Positions 18,908 through 29,100 of a stretch of DNA of 64,000 nucleotides are shown piece by piece; position 1 is the stretch's first letter, and every line of letters starts with the position of its first letter. This DNA is from Bacteroidales bacterium (GTDB lineage: Bacteria; Bacteroidota; Bacteroidia; Bacteroidales; Prolixibacteraceae): contig JAAYDJ010000021.1 of the NCBI GenBank assembly GCA_012729335.1, positions 400,038 through 464,037 on the forward strand, given 5' to 3'. Under the pieces are notes generated by a model. It was not told the origin of the DNA and ran no database searches. It saw only the letters and a list, made by a program, of their open reading frames with translations. The translations under genes were made by a program, and so were the position numbers.

Positions 18908-19873
18908 CTATGGTTTTAATACCCGGGTCAGCTCCCGCAGGTCGGTTTCCGGAGGGGCGGGAATGTGAAGTTCCTCGGTGTTCTTCAGTGTCCGGTCGTA
19001 ATAGTAATACTGGAGATAGAGGCCGTGAAAGGGTTTTTCAATAGGTTTCACTTTCTGGATGCCTGAGAGGGGGAAATCCCAGTTGTGGAAGAAGCCGTTG
19101 ATGTAAGCGAATTTGCGGCCGATAAGGATGATGCCGTCGCCGCCGAGGTTGCGCTGCCGGTAGTAGAGGGGCATGCCCAGGGCAAAGAGGGAAAGCAGGA
19201 GGATCAGCCCCAGGGCCACCAGGGCCATGGCTCCCTTGCCTTCATCAATGAAGAGGATGAAAAGGCCGAAGATAACCACAATCAGAAAGGTGGTGATCCC
19301 TAAAATCCCCAGGTTTTTGCCTCTTTCGAATGAAAAGAGATAGCCTGCATAGGCCGATTTTTCCTCATCGGAAAGCTGCCAGGCGGCCACAACGTTTTCA
19401 CCACTGATCAGGGTGGCCAGCTTTTTGGCCCTCAGCCTGAAAATCCAGGCTGTGACCAGTCCGCTCAGGGCAATGAACCCTCCGATGAAGGCCAGGGCAT
19501 GCATTTTATAAATTGGTGAGCCCTCCAGGGTGGTTGCTACCACTACCGCAACAGCCACCAGGGTGACCCAAAGTGCTCCCCTGACGATTCTGGATTGGCT
19601 GTTTTTCAACTTCAGGTTCTTGTTGATTTGCCGGTAGTCAAATTCCTGCCGGGGCAGGCTGGTTTTCTGGTCTGAAGCACCCTGCTCCTTCTCCTGGAGG
19701 TCGCGCCGGATCTCTTTTTTCACTGTGGCTGCAGACTCTTCAGGCTGTCGGGGCACCCCAGGCACTCCTGTTTTTTCTGATGTGGCTCCCGCTTCCTGCC
19801 GGGCCCCGCAGTGGCCGCAGAACTTCTCATTTCCGGCGAGTTCTTTGCCGCAGTTGTAACAGAATTTTTTCAT
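18908..19873 (-). CDS. Zinc-ribbon membrane protein (4 helices)
   Basis: About 321 residues from the ATG at 19873, which places the zinc ribbon at the very N-terminus (CYNCG ... CGHCG, two CxxC knuckles). A charged, probably disordered linker (~residues 25-85) leads to four hydrophobic helices and a C-terminal cytoplasmic PH-like or beta segment (GGDGIILIGRKFAYING ... LYLQYYYYDRT). The initiation region lies 7 nt after the next zinc-ribbon gene; both are in a minus-strand run ending the giant-protein locus. Function unknown; zinc ribbons of this type often mediate protein interaction. Confidence 0.8.
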   Translation of the reverse strand: MKKFCYNCGKELAGNEKFCGHCGARQEAGATSEKTGVPGVPRQPEESAATVKKEIRRDLQEKEQGASDQKTSLPRQEFDYRQINKNLKLKNSQSRIVRGALWVTLVAVAVVVATTLEGSPIYKMHALAFIGGFIALSGLVTAWIFRLRAKKLATLISGENVVAAWQLSDEEKSAYAGYLFSFERGKNLGILGITTFLIVVIFGLFILFIDEGKGAMALVALGLILLLSLFALGMPLYYRQRNLGGDGIILIGRKFAYINGFFHNWDFPLSGIQKVKPIEKPFHGLYLQYYYYDRTLKNTEELHIPAPPETDLRELTRVLKP

Positions 19874-19880
19874 GATCGGG

Positions 19881-20663
19881 CTAATTTTTATTTCCACTGA
19901 AAAGCAGCTTAAAATCAGTTATAAACAGAGCGGCCATCACCAGAGCCGAAAAGTCAAAATACTGGCCCATGACGCGATTGTAAAGGATCCAGACCAGTAA
20001 GAGCATTTGTCCCAGAAGAAGGATTCTGACCAGCCAGTTGAGGGGTTTGGCCTTTTTTCTCCGGAACAGAACTCCGGCCAGGATAACCGCTGAAAGGGCC
20101 AGCACCCTCCCGATGCCATAGGCCCAGGCCTCAATATTGCCATAAGCGATAAACCCTGCTACACCCAGAAGGATACTGAGCAGCAGGAAGATCCAGATCC
20201 ATCCGCTGATCCCCTTCCCTTTGGTTTCAGGGAGTGCCTCTTTGGGAGTGCCCGATGGGCTTTCCCCTGAGATTTTCCCGGAAGAATTGCCGGGGTGGGC
20301 ACGGCCGGTATCGCCGCTTTTCCGGCCAAAGGTCTCCCTGATTTCCTGACCTGTATCAGAATAAGGGCTTTTAGCAGTTCCGGAAGAAAAGGATCCTGAT
20401 GTGGTTGAATTCATGCTCCTGTTGAAAGCGGTTCCGGCCTGGTGGCGGGCTTCCCCGGCGGCCTTTGAGTATATGTTTTCTGCGGCGGAACGGGCCTGAC
20501 CTTGCAGGCTGGTTTTCAACCGCTGCTCCATCCCCTTGAACATCTTCTCCTTATAGCCGCGGGTTTTAGCCTCCGCAGGCGCTGCGGTCACCCGTGTGCC
20601 GCAGCCCGGACAGAAATTGACCCCGCTGGCCAGCGGCTTACCACAATTCGTGCAAAATGCCAT
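19881..20663 (-). CDS. Zinc-ribbon membrane protein (4 helices)
   Basis: 260 residues. N-terminal zinc ribbon (CTNCGKPL ... CPGCG), then a long Ser/Gly/Lys-rich linker (~residues 30-140) and four closely spaced hydrophobic helices (~145-255). Same architecture as the gene at 18908 but without its C-terminal extension; the pair could be ancient paralogues. 89 nt separate it from the preceding gene at 20753. Function unknown. Confidence 0.8.
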   Translation of the reverse strand: MAFCTNCGKPLASGVNFCPGCGTRVTAAPAEAKTRGYKEKMFKGMEQRLKTSLQGQARSAAENIYSKAAGEARHQAGTAFNRSMNSTTSGSFSSGTAKSPYSDTGQEIRETFGRKSGDTGRAHPGNSSGKISGESPSGTPKEALPETKGKGISGWIWIFLLLSILLGVAGFIAYGNIEAWAYGIGRVLALSAVILAGVLFRRKKAKPLNWLVRILLLGQMLLLVWILYNRVMGQYFDFSALVMAALFITDFKLLFSGNKN

Positions 20664-20752
20664 ACTATTATTTGTTTCATTATTTCAAACCCGGGTAAAC
20701 CATCCTTTGTTTCTGCCGATATTGGCATCGGCAAATCAAGGTTCGTTTCTCC

Positions 20753-21313
20753 CTATTTCAGCAACGGGCAACCGCAGTTCCGGCACACCTCTTCCTCCAT
20801 TTCATGCATGAATCCGCAGGCATTGCAGAAAATGATGTCGTCGCCCGACTTGTCGAATTTCTCATACGTGCGTAGTGCCCCGTGGTACCTGACTTTATCC
20901 CCTTTCCGGTAGTAATTGAAGAGGGTATCGTCATCTTCAACGCGGATCTCTTCGGTGGTTCCGTTTTCGCTTTTAACAAAAACGGTATAGACCATTTTCC
21001 ACTCCGGTTCTCCAGGTTGTTCCGTTTTCCTTCTCATTTTTTTCACCTTTTTATCGGACACCACCCCGTCCCAGGTGGGGCGTACGTTTTTGGACCTGGC
21101 TGCATAAACGCCGATCAGCAGGAACATGCCCCCGATGACAAAGCCAACGGTGACCGCTTCGGGATTTTCCATGTTGCCGCCCGATTCCCCGTAGAGGTAA
21201 AAACCGGCGATGGCCGCCAGGGCCAGTCCCAGACCAAAGAGAAAACCGTAGTTTTTGCTGTTCTGCCGGAAGCGCTCAAATGCGGGATCGTGAATCTTTG
21301 TTGAGTAGGCCAT
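20753..21313 (-). CDS. Membrane protein with C-terminal zinc ribbon
   Basis: 186 residues. Two transmembrane helices (about 24-44 and 58-78) are followed by a soluble beta-rich domain (~85-150, VYTVFVKSENGTTEEIRVEDDD, KGDKVRYHG), which reads like a DUF3592/small OB-like sensor of membrane-linked proteins. It ends in a zinc ribbon (CNACG ... CRNCGCPLL). It starts 4 nt after the stop of the giant exported protein, so they are probably co-transcribed. Function unknown. Confidence 0.8.
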   Translation of the reverse strand: MAYSTKIHDPAFERFRQNSKNYGFLFGLGLALAAIAGFYLYGESGGNMENPEAVTVGFVIGGMFLLIGVYAARSKNVRPTWDGVVSDKKVKKMRRKTEQPGEPEWKMVYTVFVKSENGTTEEIRVEDDDTLFNYYRKGDKVRYHGALRTYEKFDKSGDDIIFCNACGFMHEMEEEVCRNCGCPLLK

Positions 21314-21317
21314 AGGT

Positions 21318-24300
21318 TTATTTATTAAAGAATCCGGAGGCCGGGTCGGGGGCGTTGTATTCCTTCAGATCGCCAAAGGAGCGTTCCATGTCTCCGGCTA
21401 CGTCGCCGATGTTGTCATAATCGAGCTGGTTAAGCTTGTTTCTCATCATATCCATATAATCGGGTGTAGCATTGGCATCGACATGGGCATCCTCGATCAC
21501 CTTCATGGCTTTCTGAAGATTCCCGGGAAGGTCTTTGATTTTCAAGTCCTGTTTCTTGTAACCTTCGCGCACCTCCTTCAGGGTTTTGACAGCTTTTTTG
21601 GCCTGGGCGTAAGCTTCGGGTTCAGTGCCATTCTTCAGTGCATTCCCCACCTTGGTTTTGTACATTCTGCCGGTCTCCTGGGCATCGATCAGGGTGCCTT
21701 TGCCTTCCTTAACACGGGTGATGTTGTTGGAGCTGATTTCGATTTCCCCGGTTTCAGGGTTATAGATGTGGTCGGAATAGTCCTTTCCTGCTTCGGCATC
21801 AAAGCGGTCGGTGGCCCTCTGCTGGTGTCGCTCGGCCCATTCCGTGGCATCGACACCATCGGGTTTATCGGTGACCTCGCCAAAGATTTCGTACGATTTC
21901 TCCTGCCAGTTGCGGCGTTGCAGTTCGATCCAATGTTCCCGGCCGTCGGCACCTTTCACCTTCCGGAGCACCCGGTAGTCGCGGTCGGTGTTCACAGAGG
22001 TTCCCTTTTTGCCGGGTGTTCTGAAATCATGGATCTGAATTTCATCGGGCGGCAGGTGATAGGTTTTTGAGATGTAATCCTTCAGCCGGGCGTCGTGCTC
22101 GTTGTAGATCTTGTTGCGTGACCGTTCGAAGATCTCTTTCATCTGGGGTGTGCCATGCTTTTCGATGGTGCGCACTTTGGCCGGATCACGCATGATTTCC
22201 AGCACCTTTTTGGGGTCGACCACTTCCTGGCCGTTGACGGTTTTCACCGATTTCATCATATCGTCGAGAACCTCGTCGGGGGTGGAAACCGGAATGTTCC
22301 TGCGGAGCGCCTCCTTGTGGAGTTCAGCCGTCAGTTTCCTCATGATCAGCTCTTCGGAAATCTGCCGGCCTGTGATTTTGGCTGCCTCAACCACCGACTT
22401 GGTCTGGTAAAGGTTGTAAAGGAATTCACAGCTGATGAAAATGGTCCAGGCCAGGGGCTTGTTTTTGCCGACGATCATCTCGATGTTTTCAATGGATAAA
22501 ATCCTGCCCTTGGCGGTATCCATCAGCATGGGCACCAGGCTCTGGATCTGGCGTGATTTGAATTCCTCCCATCCTTTTTCGGGTTCGTAAATATAGAAGT
22601 TGAGGGCTTCGATCATTTTAGCCTTGATGAGGCCTGCCGCGGTGGCGCCCACTCCTTTAAGGTAATAGGCGGCCAGGGCGTTGAAAGCCATATCGCCTGC
22701 CCATTCGGTCCATTCGAGAGTGACGGTGATGGCGTTGGCCCAGGCTTCTTCCGACTTGTAGCCTTCGGCCCCTTCAGCAAGAATCAGGTTGGAAGCCACC
22801 TTCCAGATCCGGTTCCGTAATTCGGTGAGTCCCTCTGCCCCCAGGGTCATCTTCCGCATCTCCAGGAGGTCGGTCAGCTTCACGGTAGGGTCTCCTGCAG
22901 GAACGTATTTCCGGATGATGTACTTGCATTCTTCGTATGCCTTCACCCAGTCGGGGAATTCCTCTCCAATGCCGTAGGTTTTCACCCTGAGGGTGAGGGT
23001 CTGTTCGAAGAGCTCGGGATGGAGGGCATCGCCGGCCTGCGCCTTTAACAGGTAATGCAGGGTATAGATGGTACCGGTTCCGGGTATCTCCTCTTTGGTG
23101 GTGAAATGGTACCTTCCATATGGAATGTTGGTGACCAGTCCGGTGAACTCAAACTGCGGTTTCAAGACGGAAGCCAGGTTAACGAGTTCCTCCTCTTCAT
23201 CCTGAAGTTCAAATTCGACAGCCGAAAGTCCCTCCTTATCCACGGAGATCTGGTTGATCTCCTTGTCGTAGCGGTAAAGGGCCAGGTCGAGATTGGCCTC
23301 ATAAGGTTTGTCGGCGAGGATGCTGATCTGGTTCTTTTTATCGGCGCCGTTTTTAATGAAGAGGCCTTCGCGCGAAACCATAATGAGGAGATGACGTTCA
23401 AGGGGTTCTTCATCGCCCTGGACCGCTGAGAGGACCAGGGTTTTGCTGATGATCTGCTCTTCCTCGCCCAGTCTGATCAGGGGCCCGGTGAGGGTAACCG
23501 TCGCGCGGGTTTCCCCCTTGGGGGTAATGGCGATGGTGGTGAGCGGATCGGTGGGGTCGACGCCATGGCGGTATTCCCCGCTGAAATTCCAGCCTGTCTC
23601 CTCTTCCCCGTTTTCAATCCAGGTCTCAAAGGTGATTTCACTTGTCTCTCCGGTGTCAGGAAAAGAGGCCTCTTCGAGGTCTGTTTCAAGGCGGCAGTCG
23701 GCCAGGCGGATTTCAAGGTCGTGTTGCAGCGGAGGTTCTCCTTCCGGAACCTCGTCCATGAAAAGAGTAAGGACCACCGAGGGGGGCATCAGCTTACGGC
23801 TGCTTCCGGGCGAAGGGTTGGTGGCCCCCATGTTGATGGCAATGCAGGGTTCGTCGGGAGCTGGTTCCGAAAGGTCAATCCAGTCGCTTTTGGGTTTGAA
23901 AACGATCTGTTCCGTGAGTTCGGGGATATCCTTTCCGCCCGGTCCGGTGACCATGGCCCTGACTGTGAGTACCTGGAAAGTGTCGGGACGAAGGGAGTGT
24001 TTGTTGCCGGGAAGGGTCTCCACGGCGATTTTCATTTCAGTATCAGCGATGATGGTGATATTCCTGCGAATGAGGTGACCACGGGCTTCAGCTGTGACTT
24101 CCAGGGGGAATTCCGGTTCCCGGGGTTCCTTGTCGAGGAGCAGGGAGGCGGAGAGTTTTCCGTTGCCCATGGCGGGTTTCACCTTCAAGGCTTTTTCAGT
24201 GGAGGTGACCCTGATATCGGCGGGGAATTGTTCTGATCCGCGGGGGGTGACCCGGTAGACCACCACTTCGAGGGTGCCGGGTTCTCCAGGCTTCAGCCTG

Positions 24301-25247
24301 AACTGGTCGCGGTTAATGTTGAGGATGAACTTTTCTTCCTCTTCTTCTTCTTCCTCCTCCTCCTGCTGCTCCTTTTTTTTGGATTGGTTTTTCTTTTCGG
24401 GCTGTTTTGTTCCGGGTTTCTTTTTAAAGAGTTTTCGGCCCAGTGCGGCGGCCCCGCCGGCCCCGATCAGGCCGATGACCACCTCCCAGGGGACTTCCTC
24501 CTCCCCTCCTGAAGAGGCCGGAGCCGAGGGGCTTGACGATGCCGTTTCTGCACCAGTCATTTCAAAGGTGAGGCCATTGAGGTGCTCGTACATCATCTGT
24601 TCATACTGGTCAAAGGAGTAGGGGCTTGGTGCAAACGAGGCATCGTCGAAATAATGAACCTTTGAGAGAATGGAGACTCCATTCTGATCAGAGAGGAAAA
24701 CGAAGATATAATATTGGACCCGCCGGCTCGATCCCAGGTTATCATCCCCCGTTTCATCTTTTATATATAGGAGGGCGTCATATCCTGCAATCCTGATTCT
24801 GTGGCTTCCGGGGATATTTCCGTCAGGGTATCTGCTCAGGAAATAATCTGACTGATTGATCATCCCCTGTCCGGCGGCCAACCTGCTCTTGTTGGCTTCC
24901 AGAAATTCGGAGTACTCATATTCGTTGACCCAGGCGTGGTAATAGGAGCTCAAGTCACTGCCTTTGGCGCCGATGGCAATACCTCCCGGACCTGCCATTT
25001 GGGAAATGAAAAGTTGTGAATTGATGTCGGCGGCCGATTCAGGTTTGGCCGTCAGGTAGATGGAGTAGTGTTCCACGCGGTCGGATCCCGATCCTTCGGA
25101 AAAGGTCCATTCGCCGGAGATGGCTCCGGGGTGGGAAATCAGGACCTGTTGTGCCCTTCCGGGCAAGAAGGAGATCAACAGCAATAAAGCGGCAACAATG
25201 GATTTTACGGATTTCAGCGGCCGCAAAGAGTTGCTGAGCCATTTCAT
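21318..25247 (-). CDS. Giant exported/membrane-anchored protein A with Ig-like repeats and helical C-terminus
   Basis: About 1309 residues from the ATG at 25247 (an ATG at 25283 is also possible); a signal peptide ends near PGRAQQ. Parts in order: an N-terminal exported domain (~25-230), a Ser/Pro/Gly linker, one transmembrane helix (VVIGLIGAGGAAALG), a basic stretch and an uninterrupted run of glutamates, several beta-sandwich-like segments (~305-750), then a helical region (~800-1060), and a C-terminal module (about 22130-21600) containing DFRTP, TDRDYRV, WIELQRRNWQ, YEIFG and HQQ. That module is also recognisable in the 1176-residue protein at 26177. No enzyme family recognised. It leads the minus-strand run with three zinc-ribbon membrane proteins. 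Confidence 0.85.
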   Translation of the reverse strand: MKWLSNSLRPLKSVKSIVAALLLLISFLPGRAQQVLISHPGAISGEWTFSEGSGSDRVEHYSIYLTAKPESAADINSQLFISQMAGPGGIAIGAKGSDLSSYYHAWVNEYEYSEFLEANKSRLAAGQGMINQSDYFLSRYPDGNIPGSHRIRIAGYDALLYIKDETGDDNLGSSRRVQYYIFVFLSDQNGVSILSKVHYFDDASFAPSPYSFDQYEQMMYEHLNGLTFEMTGAETASSSPSAPASSGGEEEVPWEVVIGLIGAGGAAALGRKLFKKKPGTKQPEKKNQSKKKEQQEEEEEEEEEEKFILNINRDQFRLKPGEPGTLEVVVYRVTPRGSEQFPADIRVTSTEKALKVKPAMGNGKLSASLLLDKEPREPEFPLEVTAEARGHLIRRNITIIADTEMKIAVETLPGNKHSLRPDTFQVLTVRAMVTGPGGKDIPELTEQIVFKPKSDWIDLSEPAPDEPCIAINMGATNPSPGSSRKLMPPSVVLTLFMDEVPEGEPPLQHDLEIRLADCRLETDLEEASFPDTGETSEITFETWIENGEEETGWNFSGEYRHGVDPTDPLTTIAITPKGETRATVTLTGPLIRLGEEEQIISKTLVLSAVQGDEEPLERHLLIMVSREGLFIKNGADKKNQISILADKPYEANLDLALYRYDKEINQISVDKEGLSAVEFELQDEEEELVNLASVLKPQFEFTGLVTNIPYGRYHFTTKEEIPGTGTIYTLHYLLKAQAGDALHPELFEQTLTLRVKTYGIGEEFPDWVKAYEECKYIIRKYVPAGDPTVKLTDLLEMRKMTLGAEGLTELRNRIWKVASNLILAEGAEGYKSEEAWANAITVTLEWTEWAGDMAFNALAAYYLKGVGATAAGLIKAKMIEALNFYIYEPEKGWEEFKSRQIQSLVPMLMDTAKGRILSIENIEMIVGKNKPLAWTIFISCEFLYNLYQTKSVVEAAKITGRQISEELIMRKLTAELHKEALRRNIPVSTPDEVLDDMMKSVKTVNGQEVVDPKKVLEIMRDPAKVRTIEKHGTPQMKEIFERSRNKIYNEHDARLKDYISKTYHLPPDEIQIHDFRTPGKKGTSVNTDRDYRVLRKVKGADGREHWIELQRRNWQEKSYEIFGEVTDKPDGVDATEWAERHQQRATDRFDAEAGKDYSDHIYNPETGEIEISSNNITRVKEGKGTLIDAQETGRMYKTKVGNALKNGTEPEAYAQAKKAVKTLKEVREGYKKQDLKIKDLPGNLQKAMKVIEDAHVDANATPDYMDMMRNKLNQLDYDNIGDVAGDMERSFGDLKEYNAPDPASGFFNK

Positions 25248-25422
25248 TCCGGTTGGTGTGTAAATGATACTTGAATATTTCATGACATCCGGGCCGGGTT
25301 TATAATAATTGGTTCAATGGTTTGTGTTCCACAAAGAAAAAAAAACTGAACTATTAATTATGATTATTTCCGGTGATTTACAACATATTTTGGCTTATTT
25401 TTAAGCATTTAATATCGGTTTT

Positions 25423-25857
25423 ATGACCCGGGAGAGAAAAACGCCAAAAGGCCGGGGAGGCCAGGGAGGCCGGATCCTGATTGGAAGCATCGGAGTAATG
25501 TTTTTGGTATATGGGTTGATTCTGGCTGCCCTCTTTTTCTTTGGTACAACGGTGGAAGCGCGGCTGACCAGTTACCGGCAGGAGATGGGAGAACGGAATG
25601 AGGTTATTCCGAACCGGTATACCTACCATTTTGGGTATGCATTTAAGGTAAACGGCCGGGAGTTTACAGGTACGGGCCAGCGGATCGCCGGCCCGGTGTT
25701 TCTCAAGCCCGGTCCCGATGCCACCATCACGGTAAAGTACCTGCCTTATTGTCCTTATATCAGTTCCGACACGGAAAACGGCAGGGAGGGACGCAGGATT
25801 GCAGTGATTCTGGGCGTGGCCTTTATTCTGTTGTGGTTTGTCCGGAAAATGGAATAA
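25423..25857 (+). CDS. DUF3592-like membrane protein
   Basis: 144 residues: basic N-terminus, one helix (~20-42), a periplasmic beta domain with TYHFGYAFKVNGREFTGTGQR and VKYLPYCPYIS, and a second helix (~125-142). This helix-domain-helix pattern with a Y-x-x-x-Y/F-x-V-x-G repeat and a YLP-x-x-P motif is typical of DUF3592 proteins, whose function is unknown. It is the only plus-strand gene between the two giant exported proteins and is divergent from protein A. GC content is similar to its neighbours. Confidence 0.75.
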   Translation: MTRERKTPKGRGGQGGRILIGSIGVMFLVYGLILAALFFFGTTVEARLTSYRQEMGERNEVIPNRYTYHFGYAFKVNGREFTGTGQRIAGPVFLKPGPDATITVKYLPYCPYISSDTENGREGRRIAVILGVAFILLWFVRKME

Positions 25858-25942
25858 ACCGTCGGGATCTGTCAGGGTGGAAGCCTCTTTTCTTTGGAGG
25901 AGTCATGTTTTGCATCATCAAGGTGTTGTTTCAGCTGGTGAT

Positions 25943-26110
25943 TCTGGTCTCTTCCACCTGGGGGGCAGTCAGCCCGAAGAGGAAGAAGTTTTCAGGACCC
26001 ACTTCTTCTCTGATTTCGATGTTTGCGCCATCGAGGGTACCGATGGTCAGTGCGCCGTTCATGGCAAACTTCATATTCCCGGTTCTCTGCGGTGCTTGAG
26101 ATTCCCGTCT
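25943..26110 (-). pseudogene. glgP: Glycogen/starch phosphorylase (GlgP) relic
   Basis: On the minus strand the 246-nt frame 25931-26176 contains [24 protein letters not shown] and [13 protein letters not shown], an unmistakable match to the PLP-lysine region of alpha-glucan phosphorylases (the lysine of NMKF is the PLP site, codon near 26071). Just upstream the frame changes (ISSTAE then RTGN), where intact enzymes read IS.AG.EASGTGN. Only ~55 of the usual 700-850 residues remain; a stop follows TRITS. It lies immediately 3' of giant protein B and is a decayed fragment, not a gene. Confidence 0.85.
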
Positions 26111-26176
26111 CATGGCCGGCGGTACTTTTTGTGTTTTTTCCCATGGTGCTCCTCCTGTTTGGGGGGATGCTGGCAT

Positions 26177-29100
26177 TTATCGGCCAAAGGCTTTCATCAG
26201 GTCGCTGATTACCTGGGAGGCATCTTTTCCCCCGGTTTCCAGGGAGATCTCGCGGTTTATCCTGCTGATGGTCACCGGATCGCTCTCCTGCGTACCAATC
26301 TGTTTGATTTTTTGATTCATGTTGGTCCAGTAGGCTTTTTGGGCCTGGATCTGCTTTTGGTCCAGACTTCCGGGTGCAGCCATTTTCAGGTCGGCATCCA
26401 GTTTTTTCATCAGCATGTTGTCGATTTCTTTTGATGCCTCACGGCATTTGGCCTGAAGTTTCGTGGTTTGGGTGAGTAATTTGTTGCCCTCAATGCCTTC
26501 AACCTTGACTTTCAGTACTTTACCTATACTCGCCACATCATCGGTGGCCAGGGTAGTGAAATCGACATTTTTGTCAAGCAGTTTGGTGGTAGAGAAGGCT
26601 TCCTGATGGGCGGAGGTAACCAGGTTCATGTCAGAAAGGGGAGCGCTGATTCCGAACATTTTACGGTAGGTCTCATTCATTGAGGTCTGGGCGTCGTTCA
26701 TAAAAGTCTTGATATCCACCCTGGTACCATCATTTTTCAACACCCAGGAGGGCTCTTTGCCTGTTAACCGGTCCACTGGGCCCAGGTCAAGATCCATGCT
26801 GGCACTGCCGGCGCTGGTAGGGTTCCGGAATTGTTTGAATTCGATGTGATCCATCACATATCCCTTGTTTTGGAGGCTTTTTACCATGTCGGGTGTCATA
26901 TTCCGGTAATTTCGCTGCACATACCGGTCAAAGAAGGCTGTTATTTCCGGATCCTGCTTGTACTTGAACTGCCATTTGGCATAATAGTCACCGTTCAGGG
27001 CAGCCACATGGTGGCTGATTTCCTTTTCCAGTTCCTGTATGCGTGCCGTATTCCTGACGCTGGCTGAGCGCAGGGTTTGCAATTCGTTTTTCATGTTTTT
27101 CAAACTGCCGATGGCGTCGGAAGCAGCGAGGTAGTTTTGTTTAGTACGCATCTTATCTGCGGTGGACCTGATTTGGGCGTTCACGTCAAACACAGGTTTA
27201 AACAAACGGCTGTCCTTTCCGAATAGCTGAAGGGTGGCATTGGTGAACTTTTTCACTCCCCATTGCATGCCCAGTCCGATTGCGTAACCTGTCCCGGCCT
27301 GTTTCAGTCCCTCAAAGATTTGGGATTTGGTTGTGGCGCCTTTCACTTTTCCGGCCTGGATGTAAGCGTCGGTAAAAGTGGCAAGGGCTGCCCCGTTGGG
27401 GGACCAGAACATGGCGGCTTGTTTTAATCCTTCGTAAGGTCCTCCTGAGATCATGCCGGTAGCTCCGCCGAAGAGCGCACCCAAAGCCTGCGTTCCATAG
27501 ATGGTGGCGGCGGCTTCCGCACCGTAAATCTGTGCCAGTCCGGCCGATCCCACTCCCATAAAGGCGGTGCCGGCCACCATGATAGTGGTTTGTGCGATGA
27601 ACTCATTTTCATCAGCTTCCGATTCCGCTACCTTTGCCATCTGATAGTCAAAATCGGCATTTCCCTCTATCTGGGTGTTAAAGGCATTTCTGAGTTTCAG
27701 GGCATTTTCGTAGTCGCCTGAAACCACAGCCCTGGTATCGAGAAATTTATTGGCCAGTTCGCGTGCTTTATCCCGCTGTTCTTCAGGCAGGAGATTGATC
27801 TGTCGTTGGATCCGGTCGGCAATTTGCCGGGTGGCATTGACCTTGGCCACGTGGACATGCGTATCGAAGATGAATTTATTTCTGGCATAATCATCGAAAG
27901 GTTGACGGGTATGCACCAGTTCACCGGTTTGAAGGGTGGTGACGGCATCCTCTTCGTTTTGCCGGGTCGATTGCAGTCCCATGATCCGCATATCGATGTC
28001 CTTGATTTGTGCCATAAGGCTTTTTCGTGCTGCATCCTCTTTGGCATTGAACAAATCGGTGGATAAGCGGTCGCGGATCGATTGCTCCCGTAAGATCTGA
28101 CTGTTGATGGATTCGATGATTTCGCGGCGTGATGCGATCGATTCCTCGCGGGCGAGTTTTTCTGCGGCCAACGAATCCTGAAGCGCAGTATGGGTAGTGC
28201 TTCCTTCTCCCGGAGCCTTGTATTTCTCATCAAGTTCGGCGATCTTCTGTTTCTTGACTTTCCCTTTTAATCTTTCAGCCTCCAGATACTCCTTCATTTC
28301 GGCCTTCATTTCGGCCAGAAAATCATCGAGGGCCTCATCGGGGATCTTTCCGCCGGGACCGGCCGGATAGTTGGCCCATTTGTTCCCATAGGCCCAGAGG
28401 AGAGCCCGCTTGAAGAAGAAGCCTGCCGTTTGTTTGCGGGCCAGGTATCGGTTGCAGGTATTGGTGAAGGCCTTGCGTTCTTCATAATTTTCATCTTCTT
28501 CATTGCCGGGCGCGGCCATGGCCGACAACATCATCATGCGCATGTAAGAGGTTTGCTTGAACTCCGGAATCCGCGGATAAGTAACCAGGCTGAAATCACC
28601 ATGGTGGGTTTCCATGCTTTTATCGTCATCGGTCACCACCTCGTCTACCTGATGCACCCTTATTTTGGTGAGCCACTCTTCATCCGATTCCAGATTTTCA
28701 GTTTCCACATCGCTAAGTTCGATGATCTGGTAGATTTCCTTGTTGTTCACCTTCACCTTCAGCAAGTGTCTGAAAAGAGGTTCATAGAGCAGTTCCAACC
28801 CTTCAGCCTGCACCGGGCTCTGTGAATATCCGGCCCAGCATTCTCCCAGATCGCCCTTTTTTTCCATTTTGGGCAGCATCCGTTTGTAGTTTTCGGCGGC
28901 GGCACATTTTGCATCCGCAGGATTGGGGGGATTTCCGAGTGCTTCTATCTTTCCGGCCAGTACAGTCATGGCTTTTTCCAAAAGAGAGAATGCCGATCCG
29001 TGAAAGCCTGCTTCATTCATCGCCTTCTCCCACGCATTCTGATCATCGAGTTCCACGGCATAGCCTGCATCAAGCAAAACCATGGTTACTGCTTGCAGGT

